Shown here: piece by piece, positions 1 through 20,700 of the stretch
Numbering within the stretch: the first letter of the stretch is position 1
Layout: every line of letters starts with the position of its first letter
The notes under the pieces: model-generated
What the model saw: the letters and a program-made list of their open reading frames with translations, nothing else
Databases searched by the model: none
Told to the model about the DNA's origin: nothing
Assembly (NCBI RefSeq): GCF_037038585.1
Contig: NC_092521.1
Location: 68,810,898-68,874,897 of the forward strand
Reading direction: 5' to 3'
Length of the DNA stretch: 64,000 bases
DNA from: Patagioenas fasciata
Taxonomy: Eukaryota; Chordata; Aves; Columbiformes; Columbidae
Program-made: the position numbers and the translations under genes

Positions 1-94
1 GAATTAGTGAGAAAGGAAAAGGAATAGATCCTGGAATCTCTTTTGGCACATTGGAATAAAATCCTGAAGCTTTGCTCATAAGTTTACCAGTTCA

Positions 95-9129
<9,035 letters not shown>

Positions 9130-9236
9130 ATTTTTAATTATCTGACTAGAAACACTGCTCCAGTGAGGAAATAACGAAACAGGCAACTAGTTAGAAATCT
9201 GCAGAAAAACAGAGCACCTATTTGCTGTCTTCAGCT

Positions 9237-9259
9237 ATATATAGTGAACCTTTGACACT
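9237..9259 (-). promoter_or_regulatory. SLC6A19 core promoter: TATA box with adjacent HNF4-like DR1
   Basis: On the minus strand a TATA-like CTATATATAG (9237-9246) lies about 110 bases upstream of the ATG at 9129. This would place transcription start near 9205-9215. Directly upstream is TGAACCTTTGACA (plus-strand 9246-9258), close to the DR1 pattern TGACCTTTGACC bound by HNF4/PPAR/RXR receptors. Mammalian SLC6A19 is known to depend on HNF factors in gut and kidney; that this element does so here is inference. There is no CpG island, as expected for a tissue-specific gene. Confidence 0.45.
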
Positions 9260-10119
9260 AAACTCGAAAGCGCAGGCTTGTGGCAAAAAGAAGCGTCAGC
9301 AAATCATTCAATTGACAAAGTCAGCTCTGACACTTATTAATGCTTTATCTGTCAAGGTTTTATGGAACAGTCTGTTCATCTAGTAGAAGACATTGATTTC
9401 AGCTAATGTAATTCAGGAGATAAACTGTAATCACCAATAAGGTTATGAAACACCCATTGCCACTCCTCTGTTTAAACTCACTTAAATACATATATAGCCC
9501 TAGCAAATATGGAGCAAGAAAAATTCCACTGGCCTCAAGATGAATACAGAGGTTTTGTACCATTTTTAATCAGGAAGATAAACTGCTTGTGAATCACCAC
9601 CACATGCAGTTTCCCACAATGTATGCTTACAAAATTGTATGTTTCATGATAATTACTGGAGTGTGTTCGTCCTTCGCTGTAAGAGATCGTACTGTACTAA
9701 ATGCTCTGACAAAAAGGATGGAGAATGAAAGAGATTATAAGATCTGACCTTTAAAATCATAAGCATAACCTGCTTACCTGAATGTCTCTAATCATTATAG
9801 AGCAAGATCTGTAGAACATAGCATCTTTCTTGTAAACGGACTTGAAAGCAAAGGTCCCTTCACCTTTTCAATGACCCTATGATACACTGGTGAAATATAC
9901 ATTAAAAAAAAAGGTTAACGATTATCACAGATTTTACTCACATCCTCGTTCTTTCAGTATAGTTATGACAAGACTGTTCCATTTGTACCTCAGTGATATT
10001 AAAAGGTAAGTACATGCCACTGAATACTATATATAAAATCTAACATAGTATATATCGTAAAAAAGAATTTTGTTGGCTAAACCCGACAGGCTCATTGCAT
10101 ACAATGATACAGGGTGGTC

Positions 10120-11060
10120 AAACTAAAGAACTAGAAGGGAGCTTGTAAGTCCAGCCCCTGCCAAAGAAGGTGAACACACCACATCATCCCTTTGCAGCCT
10201 CATCACATTGACTCAAATTGATTTTTTATACTCCCTATTTCTAAAAGGCTGGTCTAGAATTTTGGTCCTCTTACACCCCAAGAAGGTTGTTAATTACCTC
10301 TTGAATAGAAAAGTTGCAAAAAAAGTCTTCATCCTTGATCTGGACAACTATATACAGAAACCCAGATGGATTTTCCCTGTGCTTTGTAATCAAGTATTAA
10401 TATTTCCTTAACTTTACTTGAGGAATCTCTATCAGTCTGCCCAGCAATAGCACTTGCTTTATTCATGACCCTGTCAGCTCTGCAGATGAGCTGTCTCCTG
10501 ATTAAACACTGGATCAACACCTTTCCTCTCCTTTGGTGGTTCCAACTAATAGTTCATAGCTTGCAGCAGAATTTCTTTTTCTAAGTTACCTAAAGCATAT
10601 TTTAAATTTCACCCAGTTACTGCTACTGTAGTACATTGAGCTATTCAGTTCTTCCTGATATTTTTTTCAGTGTGGTGAATACTTATTAGTTGTGCAATGA
10701 GCATTTCAGTAACATGCTACTACTTTTTGTTCTTAGTCATTACTGAAAGACTGACAAAAGACTGTTTCTAAACTGATCCTTGAGGAACTGCTTTAGTAAC
10801 CTTCCCTTAGACCACCATTTCTGCTTTCAGCATAGCTTGCCCTTATCATCAAATCTTTACCTAGTTCTGTGTTCACTTTATATTTCCTATTTAGCTCACC
10901 TAATGCGTTCAGTTGTGATCAAGTAGCAACTGCTTTACTGAAGTCCAAAAAGACTACATTTACAGTACTTCCCTTGCCTAGAAAGATCAATTTTCACTTA
11001 CAAATGCCAATAAATTACTTTCAAATTGCAGCTCTTCCACTTCCAATTTTGGAGAAAGAC
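10120..11060 (-). mobile_element. Old, decayed CR1-type LINE reverse-transcriptase region
   Basis: On the minus strand near 10920-10990 the translation VVFLDFSKAV is recognisable. It matches the CR1/LINE reverse-transcriptase motif usually seen as VYLDFQKAFD or LDFSKAFD. The flanking plus-strand text (TGATCCTTGAGGAACTGCTT and following) resembles the antisense of old sauropsid CR1 RT regions. The borders are guesses, and the frame is lost on both sides. It is much older than the CR1 tails elsewhere in the window. Confidence 0.5.
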
Positions 11061-13590
11061 ATTGACCTAGTGGTCAATAGCAAGAAACTGCATGGTCCAG
11101 GAGCTCACAACTCATCTGTGATATTATTCTGCCTCCTGAATCATTGGAAGATAACCCTTGTATTCATGCTGTCAGGAATATGAGGCAGTAATAAAGAGCA
11201 GACAGAAGACAAACAGGAAAACCCAACATCCTCCTCTAATTTATTGTGTCGTATTTCTATATTCCCTGACTTGTAGGCTTTGCAAAGTTGTATGTAGAGC
11301 CTCTATCAATAACTGAATCAGATCATGATTATATGATATCCAGATGACATTTCTTACAGCTACAACCTAGTGACTCTAGGTAATCAGAAGTCTTTGACAA
11401 TTAAGATTCTGCATATAATTTATTGAACCTAAAATAATGTGTTTCTTCTTAAGCACAGTACAAACTGACATGAAAGGAATGAATATACCTTTCTTTGAGA
11501 ATCAAATTATATGAGGCCAAATCGATATGATATAAAATAAATTCACACTTGTGTTAGGATTATCTGAAAATTTCTCTCTGATAAGTTTCATGTGCAAACA
11601 GTTTCCATCACAATTCAAAAATACATTCCAGACTGCATTCTACTGATATAATCCAAAATATCTTTCCAGAGTTTATCTTACTTTGGCAATGTCATGTTCC
11701 AGTGGTTGTTAGCTATCTATCAGTTGTTAAATATTTGCAGAAGCAAATATGCTGTTATAGCATCTAGCTCAAATTTCTTTATCAGTAATCGCATGGCTAA
11801 GGATCTTGGAAGCCACAGCACCTTTTCTGAAGGATCTGCAGTAGCAGTGACACCAGCTTGAACATGATCGCAGTCGCACGCAGGGGTTGTCTCTATTGCC
11901 ACCCTGTGGACTTGGACAAACAAGCTGGGGCTGCTTGCAGTAATCACAGTCACTTGCATATTTGATAGAGCCCTTTCCTTTGCTCTAAGGGAAACTTCTC
12001 CAAGTAACACAAGGCTTATGTTTGGCACTTCCCACAGGGTTTGTTATGGCTAGTAAACATCTACAAAATCAATCCTTCCATAATATAGGCTGGTAAACAA
12101 GACACAACTTGCAAATTGCTAATTGTAAATGCAGGGGAAAATAGATCTTACATTTTGATTGGATTGGTGGTGTTAAAACATTTCTAACGACGTGTTTGTC
12201 TTTTTGTCTAGTGCCCCCATATTTTTAATGTACTTTTTTTTCAAAAATTTAAAGAAGCTATAAAGAAAAAGTAAGCCAACTTGTTCGTAAGTAACTCACA
12301 ATTTTACAAAAACTTGGTTAAAAGGGAAATGGAAATATCCCCCTTCTAAAAGTCATGTATTTTACTAGAATATACACATATATACATTTGTTGAAGAACA
12401 TAGGCGTATTCCTTCTATTAGGTGAAAATGTCTTTCATCTCACATGACAATTAAGATGATAAGAAAGAGTATGAGAGGGAGTAGCAGTAAAGAAAAGAAA
12501 TGGCAGTAAAAGGATATCAAGGATGCAAATTAAGCCAACAGCAAAGGTGGAGCCACTCACTTCCCTTTGTGGGCCCAGGTTCTGGCATGGTGAGGTAGCC
12601 ACCTGGGCTGAGCGGCTCCTGGCTACAGGCAGCTCCTGTTGTGTCTGTTATAGCCAGAGCTCCATGAGAACCGTCCTTGGCTGGGACAGAAGCCCTCATC
12701 CCCTGAGGTGCAGGTGGGGCCAGACACTCTCTCCCAGGCTGACCACCCAGCAGCCCCTCCTGCTTCTCACCTTGTCACGGGGCATCTCTCTTTGTCCCGG
12801 CCCAGGGACTTTCGGGCAGCACAGCTCTCTCATCCTGCAGGAAGTCATCCGCACATCCGGACAGGTTCTTCTCTCTCATGATCGAGTTGAGTTGACTGAC
12901 TGAAGGACCTGGCTGAAGCACCTGTCTTCTGCCCTCCACCATGGGCTGGATGGGACTGCTGTGGGGGAATGTCTTCTGGCTGAGTCCTGTGAAGGGCAGG
13001 ACAAAGCACAGCCAGCAAGACAGGGCAGAAGCCTGTTCCTTAAGAAACCAAATTCCTTTAATTTGAATATATTAAGAAAAGCAGAGAGCAGTGGCAATAT
13101 ATGTGGTTTGCATCCAGTCCTCGTTTTAGGAATGAAATACAATAACGTCTTCTCTTTGTGATCCCATCATGCCTGATGTGACATAGGATAAGTCTGTAAC
13201 TCTGCAGATATTTTCAGAGTGACATTTACAGAGAGTTGCAGCTAAAGTTAATTAATCATAAATACCAAGTTTGTTCTCTAATCTTGCCTTACAATATCCC
13301 ATACTATTAGGATTAACTGCATTGTTTTCTGACCCTTTTTAGTACTTTAGCAGATACTGTATGAAATCTCTTACGCTAGTGATTCTATGCAATATCTCAC
13401 CAGCATTAATAACTTTTTTCAGTCAGCTTCTACCTTGTAGTCCAAGCAATCACAAGTACTCTTGATTGTGTGATAAGCCTAAAACAGGAAAAGATGGAAA
13501 TGTAAAAAGAGTGGTAACTATAGAGCCAAATTCCTAAGGCACAGAATTCTCATTCAGAACCATAAAGTGGCAAAGATGTAATAGAACTGA

Positions 13591-13697
13591 AGGAGGAGAA
13601 GAAGAAGAAGAAGAAGGAGAAGAAGAAGAAGAAGAAGAAGAAGAAGAAGAAGAAGAAGAAGAAGAAGAAGAAGAAGAAGAAGAAGAAGAAGAAGGAA
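13591..13697. repeat. (GAA)n microsatellite, polypurine tract
   Basis: Nearly pure GAA units run from 13591, with a few GGA interruptions at the left end and an uninterrupted core of about 25 units from about 13618 to 13694. All purines lie on the plus strand, giving a long polypurine-polypyrimidine mirror tract. Minus-strand translation is an artefactual poly-serine frame, not a gene. Confidence 0.97.
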
Positions 13698-14999
13698 ATC
13701 CAGAGGTTAAATGATATGCTCTCTTTGACAGACTGTCTCTGGAAAAATCTGCTTGGATCATGTTTTAAGATATGTGGTGAAAATACAAAATTCTTTTACG
13801 AGCTGCCAATGGACAAAATCCTTGAGCAGCTATGCAAAGAGGGAGCACTGAACCCTGGGCTAAGGAGGAAACTCAAAATCCCCAGCCTAATGATCATATT
13901 AGAACAGGAGATATGCAGGTGAAATGTTTCAGAGTCACTTAGTTTGAAGATTAATAATCAACAGTAGGCGGTTATGGAGTTTACCTTGCCAAGAAATGTT
14001 CTGTGGATCTTTAACTTGATCTAAGTTTTATGCTCTGTTGTTCTCAAACTGTATCTAATAAGTTACCAAAAGACACGGCTCCTCAGCTGGCATGATTTAA
14101 TTTCCCATGCGTGCTTCAAGGCTGCCGTTGGAGGCCCACAGAAGTTCAAGCAGCATTACCTTGAAGCCTTTGGAGAAGTCCAATAGGCTTTGGAGGCTAA
14201 GTCTCTTTCCATGTGATTGTAAACTTCTCCAGATGGGGAAGAAGTCCTTTCGTGTCAGCAAGTATTGCTGCAGAGGAGAAAGAGGGCAGCACCGAGCTGT
14301 CATTGAAACTCTGTCTCAGGCTATCGGGAACGCAACAGTGGTAGGATGTCATATGCAATGACTTCCACAAGCATTCTGTACTGGAGTGGTTTTATGGTGT
14401 CAGGGAATTTCCTTCAGGATTCTGACATGCCTAAGAATATTCCATGCTTTTTGTGAAAGTGTCCTTAGCCGCAGAAAAATTAAAAGGAACAAGCTATGAA
14501 CATCGTGTCTGCTGTAGTTCATCCAAAACTGAGCTGACACTGATGCTCATCTGGAACTTTTCTCCTTTTTATCTTCCAGAAGCAGGAACGATCTTCATAC
14601 TTACTGGTAGCTTGTGTACTACTTCAGCTTTGTACATAAATACTTCACTGGAGTAATACCAGCTCCAGCAGCATAATCCTTCTTTGTTTTTCTCTTCTTG
14701 TTGAGACCAGGGAGGGAGACATGCTGTCCTTAATGTTGCACTGCATACATTCAGAAGATTTCCAAAATATTGCTTTCATATCTGATGAACACTTTTCATT
14801 TTTGGAATCTCTTTGGGGGGAACTACAGGCAAGATGCACAGGTGTTGAAATGCTTCTGTGAAGATCTGTTCTCACCATGGCCAGCGTCATCCTTAATTTC
14901 TTAGCCCGTAAAGTGCTATTGCTTGGATCTTTCTCACCACATGCATCTCTAGCAGGCAGCAAAACATGTTGGCAACTGTAGGTTGTTGCTTGCCATATT

Positions 15000-17460
15000 C
15001 ATTAAGCAATGAACAGTGTTCTTTAATCGAGGTTGTTCCTGTTTCCTTTTCCAGTGCCCTAGTATACAATGAGATGCTAATAGGTTGCTGAACTACATCC
15101 AACTCCTGCATGACACCTTTGCATAGAGGTCTACTGCAATACTCATTTTGGCAGAGGCAAGTTCATTCTCTCTTGGTCATCAAACACTACCTTTTTTTTC
15201 CTCATTTTTCTTGTTATTATGCTTCAATCATTTTTGGACCAGTGAGCTCTGACCATGTAGCATCAGAGACATGCTCAAGGGTACGACGGTGCTGCTGAGG
15301 CTGCTGTCTAGAAGAGTCATTAGCCACAATGGGGAGGTCATGTTTAATAATATGAAGCACCAACCAATTTAGCTGAGGATTTTGTTCTGATTGTGTAAAT
15401 CAACTTCAGAAGAGAGGTGTTGTAGAAACACAATGCATGGGAGCAGTTATCAAGAGAAGGGTGAAGGGGCATTTTTCCAGCAGCTGGATGGCTCAGGCTG
15501 GGATCAGCCTGCACCACAGGGTTGTTGGGGTGCACAACAGTGAATGGCCATCACATCAGGTCTCACAGTCCCTCTGCACTCTTCAAACTCTTCCACAGAC
15601 TCTTTGCTTCCAGAAGCACCATTTAGTTTCAGTTGCTTGGTTGTTGCCATTAGTATTATAAACAGTAGTTAGCAATTTCAGGGCTATTTTACCAGTAAAG
15701 TTTCATCTTTTCACTTTCTCCATTGGCTATTCATAATCTGCCTGTCATCAGCCTGTTTGCACAACTCCTTCCACAGTAATTTCTCAGACAGTGGTACCTT
15801 GTGAGTAGGATTATATTCTATGACTTCGCTTGTCCATTTGTAATAAAGTTTGTCATGCAGATGACTTGTCGACCACCCTTAGTGTCGTTGTACGGTTGTA
15901 CAGGCTATCACGTGTACAAGCTGCGAGGTGTTACCATTTTTTAACAGCCCTTCTGATGCTAAAGTCCAGACTGTACCCTTCATGTCTGCATGGTTGACCA
16001 AGTATGTGAGTCTTGGTACAGCGCAGGTCTTCGAAGCTGTGAGCTTTCTGTAGAGGTTTTGACAGAGCTTTTCCTATGTTAGAACACCAAGAATCAGTTT
16101 TTAATATTCAAATTTGGATGTCCCAATTGAGAAGTCGATTTTCAATCCAGGGTATTTCTCAGAGTCTTCTGGAGCAATTGTGTTTGGGCTATGTTGAACA
16201 CTTTCCAGTGGTTGCAATCGTTGATTGTATAAGGCTCCTTGGGTGGGTTTGATGAAAAAGCCACGACTTTTCTCCCGATGGAGTTTTCAGATCAGTGTAC
16301 TCAGACAAAGGTTTCTACAAGGGAAACGGTGTTTTGCATCACCTCCCATGTGCTAATTGGCAGGACCAAATCATCAGCAAAGGACAATGTGGAAACCTGG
16401 TTTTGCCACATTGTGGCATTTGCTCTGGTGGAATCCATAGTTATCTTTTTCTAGGTTGCAGAATGGATTGATTTGATGACACTGGACACCCTTGCTTGAT
16501 ACTGGTCCTGACGGTAATTGGCTCAGCATGATTCTTTTTCAATTCCAGATGAGTACTGGCACTTCCAGATGAAATTTCATCTGACCACATGCTCAGATAG
16601 CTCTTTTTACTTCATAACCAGAAGGTACGTTCATGTGTCGCTGAGCAGGAAGCCTTGGCCGGCTCTGTGAATACTGCTCACGAAGGCTGTGGTTTTCATA
16701 GCATATTGAATGACGATCTGGAGTGATTGTACACTCTCAGAGCACCGACGTTCAGCTACAAGGCCTCTTTGTCACCTACTGGCCATTAATAGGTCAAGCT
16801 TTTTTTACTCTGCTTGTCAGAATCCATTGAAACAGTATCAAGATGATTGATCAGATTGTGATAGGCCACTCAGTTTCACCAGGTAAGTTGATTTCAGTAT
16901 CGAAAGAGTTCTGTGTTCCTTCAGACTACATGGTAGACATGCTGCCAGCCCTAAGTCAGAGTTCTGCTAACACCAGTGTTTTGGGGATCTGTCTACCAGG
17001 TCTTTTAAACTAATTTGTTCCAGGTCGGTCAGGTGCTGAGGTTTTAGGTGTTTCTTCTTTTATCTCCTTCAAAATGTGTTTAGTCGTTACCAGTTTAAAA
17101 GGCTAATTTGCTCACTTTTCCAAGACTTTGAAACTTCTCTGTGCTGAGAAACAGTTTCTCATTCTCCCACTTGGACTTTATTGACTGAACATGATGCTGC
17201 ACACATTCACAGGCAGAACATTTATTATTTTTGTTGGGACATTTTGCATAGGGTAATGCTCGCAGAGGGTGTTGGATCTCTTGACCAAGATGGTTGGTTG
17301 CTGCCTGGATGCTGATGGTACAAACATCCCTCAATGGTGTCTTCAGCATTGAGTCTCCCGAAAGTGTTGTTCTGGTGAGTTCTTATAATTGAGTCAGCCT
17401 GTGGACCTATGTGACCACTACACTGTATGCATGACCAGTTTTTGTCAATTATCTTAAACT
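15000..17460 (-). mobile_element. Degenerate non-LTR retrotransposon, R2-like
   Basis: Minus-strand translations, shifting among frames, give ordered LINE reverse-transcriptase landmarks. From 5' to 3' they are a possible zinc-finger piece with WSCIQCSGHIG (about 17370-17440), SKWENEKLFL (about 17150-17175), ITVRTSIKQGCPVSS (about 16475-16520, like the RT motif with KQG-P-S), FADDLVLP (16359-16381, the catalytic aspartates) and IRRAVKKW with HLAACTRDSLY (about 15900-15965). The last matches the R2-clade thumb sequence usually read as IRRAVKKWLHLP. The order agrees with R2: finger, RT, then a C-terminal endonuclease that I cannot identify with confidence here. Many stops and frame changes show it is long dead. 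It is not inside rDNA. A related clade (NeSL, R4) cannot be excluded, and both ends are approximate. Confidence 0.65.
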
Positions 17461-17660
17461 ATGTAAGAAACACCTTACTACCAAGAAACATCTTAACTAT
17501 GAGAAAAAGACAGCCCCATGTGCCCATCCTTGCATAGGCAGGAACAATTTCCACTGCCTATATAAAATTATGCGCGATTTAGTCAATTCCTTGGACAACA
17601 GGAACTACTTGGGGAAATCTGTGGCCATGCATTGCATCCTTCGCCCCAAGTGGTTAAGCA

Positions 17661-17743
17661 ACACAGGGTGTTTCAAAAAGATGGATGCAATTTCAGAGCA
17701 GTACATTTCAAAATTAGTTCCATCTTTTTGAAACACCCTGTGT
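17661..17743. repeat. Short inverted repeat with perfect 25-bp arms (MITE-like)
   Basis: The left arm (17661-17685) begins ACACAGGGTGTTTCAAAAAG. The right arm (17719-17743) is its exact reverse complement, with a 33-base spacer between. The CAGGGTGTTTCAAAAAG core resembles terminal repeats of small Tc1/mariner-type DNA elements. No convincing TA or longer target duplication flanks it. No transposase frame is present. It could equally be a hairpin made by one element's end inserting beside another. Confidence 0.75.
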
Positions 17744-20700
17744 ATCTAAAGATACAGGTAATGTCTATCAGATTATGGAGCAGAGCTCCTGCATATCAGC
17801 AGGAGCTCCCTGGGGAAACCTCTGGCATGGCCCCAGCTGCTGGGAGAGCTGCAGCTATCAGATTGTTGTTTGGTTGTAAAGTGGCTGGCACATCAGCTGA
17901 CCTCTTCATTGCCAACCTACCTTAAATTCCAGTGAGTTATTTCTTTGCAGATCCATCTGCTTTTGTAGCTATGCAGTGATCAGCTGGAGAGCTCCTGGAC
18001 TGGGCAGTCGATTAATGACTCTTTGTCCTTGGCATGCACACAGGCAAAGCCTTTGTATGCAGCTGCACTATAAACTTGAATTTCATCCTTTTAGCACAGC
18101 TGTAACTTAAATTCCTTTTCTTTCGACACAATACCTGAACTGTTGACTACTGTTTCTGCTTTGTATCCTCCACAGAGGAACTCTCACTATTATCTTATCC
18201 TCACGCAGGAGCACTCAAAAGCATAAGAGGTAAAGGTGGGCTTGAACAAAGCTGTCACTTCCAGAGCACAGCATCACTTTGAGCAAGATATGTCGTCATG
18301 TCAGTGGGCAGCTCCCATTTAGACAAAATCAGCAAGAGAAGGCCAGGCCCTCTGGGCTGCTCCTCTTTACCCACTTCCCCTTCAGGAGCATTTTCTAAGG
18401 AAGATTGCCCTTTTCTAGTCCAAGTTCCATGAAGTCCAGAGTGTGTTTTGTGTTCCTCTTTGTGTTGCGTGCACACATGACAGCAGCTGTATCACACAAC
18501 AGACACACTGAACGAACACATTTTTTGCTTTTATTGAAAGCATTTCCTTTGTCTAAACGTGGAAAGTCACATTAACGCAGCTACTGCCCTGCAGGGTATG
18601 GACTAGGCACCAAGTTAGCTGCAAAGTGGTGAAACCCATCTGTGTAGCTACTCCCGGAGTACACCCCACTAGGGTTCAGATAAGGCTGAAGACTTCCCTG
18701 AGGGATGTTTCTTTCTTGAATGCCTGTGAGACAGACACCTGGAAGCCTATCCACCAAACCCAGCACCACTGTCAGGACCTCCAAGCATTGTGTTTTCATC
18801 TGGAAAGGAACCCGCAGTCCTCTGTTCCACAGCAGCCCTAGGACACCTCTTCTAGCCTCCATCTCTCCAACTTTTATGAAAGACTGTGACCCACCTGAAC
18901 AATATATGCATTAAAAAGATACCCCAAAACTCCAATACTTGAACAGTGTGATAATTTTAAACTGAAGTTATAATAACAAATATAATACCAGCTCTTAGTT
19001 TGATAGCAAGTTGTCCTCTTTTATTCATTTCTAATGTTCCACAAGGATGACATTCTCCACGTGAAGATGAGAGATGGGTAAATGCAAATGATTGCATCAA
19101 GTACAAAGAGATGAAGGCTCTTTTACAAAGGGAAGAAAGATTCCCAAATGTCTGAACACTGTGCTAGAGCAGCTGGGTCGCAGTTCTTTACAGACAGTAG
19201 GAAAAGAACAACATCCACACAGGGAAATGAAAAGGAGCTGACGTGAAGAATGAGAACAGTGAGCGATTCTGGAGGAAGGCAGAATACCCTACCTGGCAGA
19301 CAGACAGAAGGAAGGAATTACTCCAGTCTTTCAGTGGGATGGTCATCTCTAACCACTCATCTTCAGTTAAAGCTGGAGCACTTAATCTGTCTAACTACGC
19401 TGTTCTTTCCTAAGAAAGCAAAAGCCTTCCAACTTATTCGCTTCTCAGCACAAACACCAAAACTTTTTACATGCCAATTTAATGGCCCAATTTGTAAAAT
19501 CTTAACATTGTGAAATTCGCTTGGAAATATGGAATAAACAAGCAAATTCCACTCCTCCCACCCACTTTGCTCAAGTTACGAAACAGTGCAGAAATATGTA
19601 AGGGTTTTTATTAATTGTTATTGTTTGTGTAACAGGTGAATGACCATTTCCATAATGAAAAAAGAAGTTCATTAAATATTTTGAAAACAGATTATTCTTG
19701 CATTCTACGTATATATGGGCATTTCCAAACAAATAACCAATCCAGAATACTAGCTCTTGGGCAAGATAAAGCTCACACAGAACTTCCAACATTAATAACC
19801 TGAAAAGGGGGAAGGTTTCAAAAATATATAACACACCAACAAACATCAGTTTTGGTAGAAACTAACAGGCACGGTGCTTCTAAACCAGTTATACACTGTT
19901 AAAAATCCTCCTCATATAATTCTTCAGTCTTAATAGACTGATCCAAAATGTTCATGAAAAATATAGTTCAAAAATTAGCTGTGCAAATAATTGACACTTC
20001 TAAAGAAGTGAAAACGAGTATCAAACATCTATTACATTGCATCCAACCCTGTACAATTGAGTATATGATGCTTCAACTTACATATTTACACTGAAAAAGG
20101 TATTTTACCTTCGTGATTACATTTTCTTTGAACATTTAGAGGGATATCAGTGACATACTGTGAAAAAACTGAAAAAGCATAAAATGCTTGATCTTTTAAT
20201 ACTAAGAACTCATGAACATGTACAAAGTCAAGGCATGATTCTTAAATGCATTGGCATTGATTCACTGGCTGCTGTTCGTCAGCTGAGTTGCTTAACTGAT
20301 CGTATGTACATATGAAACACGCCACAGCTGTGTGGTCAGACAACTTCCACATCCTGGAGGAATTACACACACGGTAATTAGTTGTTCAAACTCATTTGTT
20401 CTACTGGGCAATTAGAGCATGTGCGTATGGCCAGCTACAGCAGCCTGGCTTGGGCTGTCACACAGGAGTTCTAACTCAACTGCATTCTCATCTCCCAACC
20501 TGCAAACACTTGGCAGCCAGACAAATTTTGTCCTTTCTGGTGTTCGTGGTTTGCACGTCTGTCTGTCTACTACAACTTTTTTTACAAAAATAAAATATAT
20601 CAGTACATAAGAGACAAACAAATACGATAGTATAACTAGTACCACCAAGGTGAGCAAAATCACAACTGGAAACAGAGTAGTTGGGAAACATATATTCTGT

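Larger units (their letters stand above)
9260..14990. other. Intergenic stretch between SLC6A19 and the R2-like remnant
   Basis: No coding exon of a known family was found. The stretch holds a decayed CR1 at about 10.1-11.1 kb, a G+C-richer patch at about 12.52-13.0 kb without a recognised motif, and the GAA microsatellite at 13.6 kb. Short open frames on both strands overlap each other and lack family signatures. Confidence 0.6.

Noticed and set aside
13534-13761. Poly-serine protein frame
   Set aside because: It is only the translation of the GAA/TTC microsatellite.
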